From the NCBI GenBank assembly GCA_038125265.1, contig JAYPDM010000008.1, forward strand, positions 1 to 49,500: a DNA stretch of 49,500 nt, in the 5' to 3' direction. Positions 44,308 to 49,500 of this stretch are shown here, one piece after another (the stretch's first letter is position 1; every line of letters begins with the position of its first letter). The position numbers were made by a program, and so were the translations under genes. Origin of the DNA: JAURFX01 sp038125265 (GTDB lineage Bacteria; Pseudomonadota; Gammaproteobacteria; Steroidobacterales; Rariloculaceae). Below the pieces are notes generated by a model. It had not been told where the DNA came from and made no database searches. It saw only the letters and a program-made list of their open reading frames with translations.

Positions 44308-44994
44308 TTATCTAGATTGCCCCTTCATCAAGAAGGGCAAGTAGGTCAAGAAGAACGCAAATATTGCGACTGGAATCAAGGCTATCAGATGATAGGGTGC
44401 ATCAGGAAAATAATTCATTATGGTATCGCCAGGAGGTTTATCTTTTAAATACCAAAAGTTAGCTCCCTCACCTAAGAGATGGTTGATAAAAAATAAAATG
44501 ACTGTCAAGGCTAAGGTCACTTGAACCAACCATAAAAAATCCCTAAAGGTGGGTGATTGATTAAGTGCGAACACAGAAACACTGACACCAAGAATGATCA
44601 GTCCATGCCCATAATAAAAATTTACAAATTCTGCATCGGGGAATGTAAATCGTAGTGCGGGTGTGAGTAAAGCCATGATGGCTGGAATGGTTCCCCAGAA
44701 AAGACCGCAGAAAAAGAATTTTTTTTCATAGCCCAAGAGAAAAAGCGCAATGGTCAACTTAGAAAGGTCGCACATATGCAAGGGAATAGATTCTTGCCAA
44801 GGTAATCCATAGCTAAAACTATTAAAAAGCTGCATAAATAAATGTACAAGCAATAAGACGCCCAGTGATACCCTGGCATGCTCAAGACGATGCCCGTCTA
44901 AATGTTTAATCCAGTAAGTTGCAACAATAATAATGATAAAAGTTACAGCTAGGGTAGCAAGATGAATAGGATCAAAAAGTACAAAAGGTCTCAT
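44308..44994 (-). CDS. TIGR02206 (YwaF-type) integral membrane protein, copy 1
   Basis: 228 residues with about six or seven helices. Shares the same ordered motifs as the copy downstream: RPFVLFDPIHL, LGVLLLVHLFMQLFNSFSYGL, SIPLHMCDLSKLT, FYYGHGLIILG, NFWYLKDKPPGDT and FPDAPYHL. The two are clearly paralogous but diverged, more than a recent duplication would be. It is the first gene of a four-gene run (copy 1, barrel, copy 2, small GNAT). It starts just after the katG terminator. Confidence 0.85.
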   Translation of the reverse strand: MRPFVLFDPIHLATLAVTFIIIIVATYWIKHLDGHRLEHARVSLGVLLLVHLFMQLFNSFSYGLPWQESIPLHMCDLSKLTIALFLLGYEKKFFFCGLFWGTIPAIMALLTPALRFTFPDAEFVNFYYGHGLIILGVSVSVFALNQSPTFRDFLWLVQVTLALTVILFFINHLLGEGANFWYLKDKPPGDTIMNYFPDAPYHLIALIPVAIFAFFLTYLPFLMKGQSR

Positions 44995-45025
44995 GCAGTA
45001 CTAATCATATCATTCATCGTTATGA

Positions 45026-45055
45026 ATAAAAAAAGGGCGGCCATAGGCCGCCCTT
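45026..45055 (-). terminator. Rho-independent terminator of katG
   Basis: On the minus strand, AAGGGCGGCC, loop TAT, GGCCGCCCTT: a perfect 10-bp GC-rich stem (45055-45033). It is followed by an uninterrupted run of T residues, of which the last two stem bases are the start. It lies about 24 bp after the katG stop and ends that transcript before the next gene. Confidence 0.93.
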
Positions 45056-45078
45056 AAGGTTTCATTTGAATTTAAAAT

Positions 45079-47292
45079 TTATAAATCAAACCTGTCAGCA
45101 TTCATTACCTTATTCCATGCCTCAACAAAGTCTGTGAGTAATTTCACTTCTCCATTGTTTACAGCATAGTACTCAGCAACAGCCCTAAGCTCGGTATTTG
45201 ATCCAAAAATAAGATCGACTGGAGTTGCAGTCCACTTCATAGCACCGTTATCTCGATCAGACCCTACATAGATACCTTGCTCGTCTGATGAGGCGCTCCA
45301 GACGGTAGACATATCAACAAGGTTTACAAAATAATCATTAGAAAATACACCTGGATTATCTGTAAAAACTCCATGCTGACTGTCGTTATAGTTAGCGCCA
45401 AGAACTCTCAAGCCACCAACCAAAGCGACCATCTCAGGGATGTTCAGATCTAATAAAGCTGCTTTTTCAATCATAGCGTTGACCGGTGAAACAGGATTAT
45501 CAGACTGATGATAGTTTCTGAAAGGATCAGATGTAGGCTCAAGTACGGCAAATGCATTTGCATCGGTCATGTCTTGAGTCGCATCAGTTCTACCAGGCTG
45601 AAATGGAATAGAGACCGAGTGTCCTGCCATTAAAACAGCATGCTCAATCGCAGCATTACCCGCAAGAACAATCACGTCAGCAAGCGATACCTGGACTCCA
45701 TTATCTGAATTTGCATTAAAGCTCTCTTGAACCTCAGTCAGAGCATCAAGTACTCCAGCAAGTGCTGCAGGCTCATTTACCTCCCAAGTATTTTGGGGGG
45801 CAAGATTAATACGCGCTCCATTAGCACCTCCCCTCATATCAGTACCTCTGTAAGTAGAAGCTGATGCCCAGGCGGTTCTAATTAAATCAGCAGTATCGAT
45901 GCCAGTCGCTAAAATGTTCTCTTTGAGCAATTCTTGGTCAGCCGTTGAAATAAGCTCGTGATCAACACTTGGAACTGGATCCTGCCAAATCAATACTTCG
46001 CTTGGACTCATGGATCCGAGGTATCTTGCTCTGGGTCCTAAGTCTCTATGCGTAAGCTTAAACCAAGCTCTTGCAAATGCGTCTTCGAACTCAAGAGGAT
46101 TTTGCAACCATCGAGATGTAATCTCTCTGTAAGCGGGATCTTCTCTCAAGGAAAGGTCGGTTGTAAACATGATTGGAGCATGTCTTACGTTTGGATCAAA
46201 AGCATCCGGCACTAAATTAGACGCACTCTCGTCACTGGGTACCCACTGAATAGCACCGCTAGGTGTTGTGGTTTGAACCCAATCAAAGGCATATAAATTT
46301 TGAAGATAGTTATAGGTCCATGCAGCAGGGTTTACTGTCCAAGCCCCTTCAAGGCCGCTGGTTATCGTATCTGCACCATTACCTGTACCGCAACTGTTAG
46401 ACCATCCAAAGCCTTGTTGCTCAATATCTCCGCCCTCTGGCTCAACACCCACACACTCGGCCGCGTTTGCAGCACCATGAGCTTTACCAAAAGTATGACC
46501 ACCTGCGATCAATGCTACGGTCTCCTCATCGTTCATAGCCATTCTTCCAAAAGTAGTGCGGATATCGTGCGCAGCTGCTAAGGGATCCGGATTTCCGTTG
46601 GGTCCTACTGGGTTAACGTAAATTAAACCCATTTGAGTGGCACCAAGAGTTCTCGCAAGTTGTCGTCCTTCGCCATGTCTCTCATCTGCAAGCCACTCTC
46701 CTTCTGGCCCCCAGTACACATCATCAGGGATCCAGGCATCGGTTCGGCCTCCAGCAAAACCAAAAGTCTCAAAACCCATCGACTCCATGGCCACAGTTCC
46801 TGCAAGAATCATCAGATCAGCCCATGAGATGCTATCACCATATTTTGCTTTTACTGGCCAAAGTAACCTTTGCGCCTTATCTAGGTTGGCATTATCAGGC
46901 CAGCTATTAAGAGGGGCAAACCTCTGATAGCCTCCGTCTGATCCGCCTCTTCCGTCTGATACGCGATAAGTACCAGCGCTATGCCATGCCATTCTGATGA
47001 AAAAAGGACCGTAATGACCGTAGTCAGCTGGCCACCAATCTTGTGATGTTGTCATCACATCGATTAGGTCTTGCTTTACCTCATCAAGGTCAAGCGCATT
47101 AAATGCATCTGCATAGTTAAAATCCTCTGCCAATGGATTGGCACTTGGATTATTCATTCTTAGTGGGTCTAGATTTAATCTATTGGGCCACCAGTAATCA
47201 TTATCTGGTGAGCCCTGTGCATGCAATCCACCAGTAACAAAAGTTGCCATTAATACTAAAGAGCAAAATGGTCTTAACATGTTATATGACAT
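45079..47292 (-). CDS. katG: Catalase-peroxidase with signal peptide (probably periplasmic)
   Basis: Haem enzyme that dismutates hydrogen peroxide and oxidises donors. Distal residues Arg100, Trp103 and His104 lie in RMAWHSAGTYR. The Tyr of the Met-Tyr-Trp adduct is in MGLIYVNPVGPNG, and the proximal His is in ALIAGGHTFGKAHG. Length 737 with the typical degenerate C-terminal half. The first ~26 residues (MLRPFCSLVLMATFVTGGLHAQ) form an export signal, unlike the cytosolic E. coli KatG. GAGGAAA precedes the start at a good distance. The promoter carries two palindromic boxes (separate entries). Confidence 0.96.
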   Translation of the reverse strand: MSYNMLRPFCSLVLMATFVTGGLHAQGSPDNDYWWPNRLNLDPLRMNNPSANPLAEDFNYADAFNALDLDEVKQDLIDVMTTSQDWWPADYGHYGPFFIRMAWHSAGTYRVSDGRGGSDGGYQRFAPLNSWPDNANLDKAQRLLWPVKAKYGDSISWADLMILAGTVAMESMGFETFGFAGGRTDAWIPDDVYWGPEGEWLADERHGEGRQLARTLGATQMGLIYVNPVGPNGNPDPLAAAHDIRTTFGRMAMNDEETVALIAGGHTFGKAHGAANAAECVGVEPEGGDIEQQGFGWSNSCGTGNGADTITSGLEGAWTVNPAAWTYNYLQNLYAFDWVQTTTPSGAIQWVPSDESASNLVPDAFDPNVRHAPIMFTTDLSLREDPAYREITSRWLQNPLEFEDAFARAWFKLTHRDLGPRARYLGSMSPSEVLIWQDPVPSVDHELISTADQELLKENILATGIDTADLIRTAWASASTYRGTDMRGGANGARINLAPQNTWEVNEPAALAGVLDALTEVQESFNANSDNGVQVSLADVIVLAGNAAIEHAVLMAGHSVSIPFQPGRTDATQDMTDANAFAVLEPTSDPFRNYHQSDNPVSPVNAMIEKAALLDLNIPEMVALVGGLRVLGANYNDSQHGVFTDNPGVFSNDYFVNLVDMSTVWSASSDEQGIYVGSDRDNGAMKWTATPVDLIFGSNTELRAVAEYYAVNNGEVKLLTDFVEAWNKVMNADRFDL

Positions 47293-47306
47293 AAAATTTC
47301 CTCATA

Positions 47307-47339
47307 TTTAGATTTGGTCTAATTTAGACTTAGTCTAAA
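47307..47339. promoter_or_regulatory. Tandem palindromic operators before katG
   Basis: The box at 47323-47339 reads TTTAGACTTAGTCTAAA, a perfect 7-3-7 palindrome (9-bp arms if flanking A/T are counted). It is identical to the rubrerythrin box read on the other strand. A second, imperfect box, TTTAGATTTGGTCTAAT, adjoins it at 47307-47323, offset by 16 bp. The first covers the -10 hexamer and the second the start of the transcript. That arrangement suits cooperative repression. Confidence 0.82.
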
Positions 47340-47360
47340 TAAAGAAAAATTTAAAGTCAA
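47332..47360 (-). promoter_or_regulatory. katG promoter
   Basis: Minus strand: TTGACT (47360-47355), 17-bp spacer, TAGACT (47337-47332). The -10 is the same hexamer as in the rubrerythrin promoter and sits at the same place within the palindrome. Predicted start near 47325, leader about 33 nt including the GAGGAAA site. Confidence 0.72.
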
Positions 47361-47376
47361 CCTAATTCGTCTTAAT

Positions 47377-47649
47377 CTAATTTTTTTGCAACAAGTGCCT
47401 GGCACCCCAAAGAAACCATGTGATCACCCCTCCCCACCAGAGAATGAAAAACCAGTCATTTTTATCAGTGCCGTTCCATTCAAGCCACTCAAATACAATG
47501 GCCTCCATAAATAGATCAAAGGAGAGAAGCACAAAAAAACCAAAAAACCAGAATAGAAAAAAGTTAAATAGCTTTGCGGTCCTGTTACGCCAAAAAGAAA
47601 ATACACCAATAGAAATAAAGGCCAACGCTGCAATAAATATTTTCTCCAT
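47377..47649 (-). CDS. Small membrane protein of unknown function (90 aa)
   Basis: Two or three hydrophobic segments (about residues 3-18, 26-52 and 66-84), with many Phe and Trp. An acidic loop EWLEWNGTDKNDW lies between them. No family recognised. The ATG shares a base with the stop of the gene upstream. It ends about 17 bp before the katG -35, so katG transcription starts just downstream of it. Confidence 0.6.
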   Translation of the reverse strand: MEKIFIAALAFISIGVFSFWRNRTAKLFNFFLFWFFGFFVLLSFDLFMEAIVFEWLEWNGTDKNDWFFILWWGGVITWFLWGARHLLQKN

Positions 47650-47948
47650 TAGATCCCCGTAATATTTGTAAAAGGTAAGCTTTGTCTCATCAATTCAATT
47701 TTATCAAAGAGCTCTCCCACCCCAAGACTTGCCCAAAGGATTAATACTCCAAGCACAATCATTATCCGCCTTATTAGAACAAAATTAAGATTTCGCTCAA
47801 TCATCTTGATCAGAGGCAGATAATAAATAAAGGATAAAGCAAAGATGATCAATCCAAAATAAGGATCATTACCCCAAAAGGTATTGACAAAGCCAATCCA
47901 TGAAAAAAGTAAGGCAAATAGAGAGCTAACCCAAATCATAACTTTCAA
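47649..47948 (-). CDS. Small membrane protein of unknown function (99 aa)
   Basis: Three hydrophobic segments (about residues 4-22, 30-48 and 60-78) and a short polar tail. The pattern FWGNDPYFGLIIFALSF suggests a four-helix-like small integral protein, but I recognise no family. It overlaps its upstream neighbour by 23 bp, or by 14 bp if the Met at codon 4 is used, and shares a base with the next gene. The three genes look translationally coupled. Confidence 0.6.
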   Translation of the reverse strand: MKVMIWVSSLFALLFSWIGFVNTFWGNDPYFGLIIFALSFIYYLPLIKMIERNLNFVLIRRIMIVLGVLILWASLGVGELFDKIELMRQSLPFTNITGI

Positions 47949-48222
47949 TGATCATGAAAAAAGTAAGAGAGAATATGAAAACGAAATGAAATATTTTATT
48001 GGTTAGCTTCATGCCGTCATGAAAAATAATTTTTCGGTCATTGGTTAAAAAATATTTAGTGAACCATAACAAAACAACTAATCCAGAAAAAAGAAAAAAC
48101 CATGGTAAGTCTTGCCTAGGACTGAATCCCTCTTCTTGCACTATAATTAAAACCGATACCCACCAGAGCAGGTAAAGACTAAAATAGATTGAGTAACAAT
48201 TTTTGATTAAAATGCTAAACAT
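47926..48222 (-). CDS. Small membrane protein of unknown function (98 aa)
   Basis: Three hydrophobic segments (about residues 12-28, 40-57 and 76-94) separated by short charged loops (QEEGFSPRQDLPW and TNDRKIIFHDGMK). No family recognised. It is the first of three tightly overlapping small membrane-protein genes. It diverges from the serine hydrolase gene with 28 bp between starts. Confidence 0.6.
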   Translation of the reverse strand: MFSILIKNCYSIYFSLYLLWWVSVLIIVQEEGFSPRQDLPWFFLFSGLVVLLWFTKYFLTNDRKIIFHDGMKLTNKIFHFVFIFSLTFFMIIESYDLG

Positions 48223-48250
48223 TGCTCTATTTCATTTTAGGTTGATCTAA

Positions 48251-49429
48251 TTGAGAAAACTATCATTAATAATTCTTCTCGTATTCATTGTAGTCTTACT
48301 TATCTTATTTAATCGAAACAGTGAACAAGGCTTTGGCATGCCTGAAATCACGACGAGAAATATACTTTTTTTACCCCAGGAAGTGAGAGAGTTTGCCTTT
48401 GCAAATGTAGATCATCTTGCGCCTACAAGAACAGTCGCTGCTGGTAATAATATCAAAGAGCTAAATTACTCGCTGCAAGACTGGAATGACTTTAGATATC
48501 AAGTTGATGATGAAATTTATAGCTTGGATGACTTTGAGGGTCGAGAGGCGTTTCGCGGACTTATTGTGGTCCAAGGTAATAATATCTTACTGGAAGATTA
48601 TGCAGATGGTCATGAAGAGGATACTACTTGGGTCTCATTTTCAGTGACAAAATCGATTACCTCTATGCTAATCGGTGCGGCAATTAAAGATGGATACATA
48701 GAAAGCATAGACGACCCTATCAGTGATTACATCATTGCACTTAAGGGGACAGAATACGAAGCTGTCACCATTAGAAATTTACTGCAAATGTCTACCGGTA
48801 TTGCCTGGAATGAGGATTATGGAGATCCAGAATCAGATGTTGCCATCGCAGGCACTTATAACGGAGAGAGGCTTATTTCATATTTATCTGGTCTGCCACG
48901 AGTCGCAGCTCCTGGGGCGCTTTATAATTACAATACCGCTGAATCCAACTTAGCTGGAGAATTGTTACGCTCTGCAATAAATGGTAATGCCTCAAGCTAT
49001 CTTGAGGAAAAAATATGGTCTCCTTATGGTATGGAGCATGATGCCTATTGGCTTCTATCAAGCCCTAATGGAAGTGAAACGGGTGGTTGTTGCCTGAATG
49101 CAACCTTGAGAGACTATGCAAGAATTGGGCTCTTTGCCCTTGATGGCGGTATTTTGGCAGATGGCACAGAGACCTTTGCAGCTGACTGGATGGAGATTTC
49201 TACTTCACCCTCAGATCAAAATTCAGGTTATGGGCTTTCATGGTGGCTAGCAGACGAGGAAGCCTATTATGCAAGGGGTATTTTCCAGCAATGGATATAC
49301 ATCAACCCTAATAAGAATTTAGTTATTGCCACCCATAACAATGCACTTAGGGCTAATCAAGATGAGGATTTTCGACACGTGCAAGCACTTATCAATGCAT
49401 TGAGCAGCCAGATCATAAGTCTTAATTAA
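48251..49429 (+). CDS. Membrane-anchored beta-lactamase-family serine hydrolase
   Basis: 392 residues. One N-terminal membrane segment (about residues 4-20) anchors or exports a class C beta-lactamase/esterase-like domain. The SxxK motif is Ser131-Val-Thr-Lys134 in WVSFSVTKSITSML. YNYNTAESNLAGELL, near 238, supplies the second-motif Tyr. Proteins like this act as esterases, amidases (NylB-like) or D-peptidases as often as true beta-lactamases, so the substrate is open. The start is TTG at 48251; no ATG lies close by in frame. Confidence 0.85.
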   Translation: MRKLSLIILLVFIVVLLILFNRNSEQGFGMPEITTRNILFLPQEVREFAFANVDHLAPTRTVAAGNNIKELNYSLQDWNDFRYQVDDEIYSLDDFEGREAFRGLIVVQGNNILLEDYADGHEEDTTWVSFSVTKSITSMLIGAAIKDGYIESIDDPISDYIIALKGTEYEAVTIRNLLQMSTGIAWNEDYGDPESDVAIAGTYNGERLISYLSGLPRVAAPGALYNYNTAESNLAGELLRSAINGNASSYLEEKIWSPYGMEHDAYWLLSSPNGSETGGCCLNATLRDYARIGLFALDGGILADGTETFAADWMEISTSPSDQNSGYGLSWWLADEEAYYARGIFQQWIYINPNKNLVIATHNNALRANQDEDFRHVQALINALSSQIISLN

Positions 49430-49500
49430 TTTCGTTTACTTTTAATCCCTAAATAAAATCCGAGAGCATTGAAGATGATGTCAGAAAATTTATTTTCAAA
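49426..49500 (-). CDS. 3' end of a minus-strand gene, cut by the window edge
   Basis: The last 75 bases read on the minus strand as an open frame of 24 residues and a TAA at 49428-49426. It is the C-terminus of a probable membrane protein, FSDIIFNALGFYLGIKSKR. The D-(hydrophobic)-NALGF-LG pattern recalls the end of VanZ-like proteins, but the piece is too short to be sure. It overlaps the serine hydrolase tail to tail by 4 bp. Confidence 0.45.
   Translation of the reverse strand, partial: FENKFSDIIFNALGFYLGIKSKRN

Noticed and set aside
42865..44994. Recent tandem duplication of the TIGR02206 gene
   Set aside because: The copies share motifs but differ at most positions and are separated by an unrelated gene, so any duplication is old.
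47307..47339. OxyR site before katG
   Set aside because: The TTAG-N7-CTAA spacing resembles an OxyR half, but the tandem offset is 16 bp rather than 22 and the site covers the -10, which suits a repressor better.

Overview
The window reads as chromosomal core sequence from an AT-rich, compact, probably marine gammaproteobacterium. Several things point there: an LPS gene (lpxH), the EF-P beta-lysylation genes epmA and epmB beside efp, the gene order asd-(fimV)-truA-accD-folC-SPOR-cvpA-purF, the block glyA-nrdR-ribD-ribE-ribBA-ribH-nusB-thiL-pgpA, and single-chain PurL. Genes are tightly packed, with many 1-30 bp overlaps. I see no insertion sequence, prophage or CRISPR array. The genus cannot be fixed from the sequence alone.

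Layout. Positions 44-506 carry a minus-strand tRNA cluster (Pro-Arg-His, in transcription order). The tRNA-Arg(UCU) gene is split in its anticodon by a 202-nt group I intron whose P2, P3, P4, P5, P7 and P8 pairings can all be read from the sequence. Positions 621-2690 hold folD, a secreted peptidyl-prolyl isomerase interrupted by a 100-N assembly gap, and lpxH. A minus-strand block (2687-11455) runs prmB, aroC, asd, a shrunken FimV-like protein, truA, accD, folC, a SPOR protein, cvpA and purF. Positions 11476-15391 hold a Sco lipoprotein, psd and the EF-P modification locus (epmA, efp, epmB). parC and parE follow on the minus strand.

Positions 19565-21953 form a rubrerythrin / Fe-S oxidoreductase / DUF3501 operon. 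Its promoter carries a palindrome over the -10 box. The same palindrome, in the same phase with an identical -10 hexamer, lies over the promoter of an exported catalase-peroxidase katG at 47 kb. This suggests a shared peroxide- or iron-responsive repressor of the PerR/Irr type.

Positions 22047-35868 hold xseB, the riboflavin/nusB/thiL/pgpA block, glyA, ettA, purL, a metallo-beta-lactamase-fold hydrolase and a DUF1820 protein. From 35.9 kb the window becomes more mosaic: crcB, a small basic ORF, a DUF962 protein, mltF, tadA, GNAT proteins, a secreted beta-sandwich protein, a GST-like protein, trhO, a secreted M20 peptidase, and two paralogous TIGR02206-type membrane proteins flanking a probable outer-membrane barrel. 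It ends with katG and its strong terminator, three small overlapping membrane proteins, a membrane-anchored serine hydrolase and the 3' tip of one more minus-strand gene.

The genes mostly serve housekeeping: one-carbon and purine supply (folD, glyA, folC, purF, purL), riboflavin, aromatic and aspartate-family amino acids, fatty acid and phospholipid synthesis, translation (EF-P and its modifiers, EttA, PrmB, TruA, TadA, TrhO) and chromosome decatenation. The best candidates for something new are the intron-split tRNA-Arg, the two-promoter peroxide regulon, the miniature FimV, and the uncharacterised membrane-protein clusters between 42.6 and 48.2 kb.
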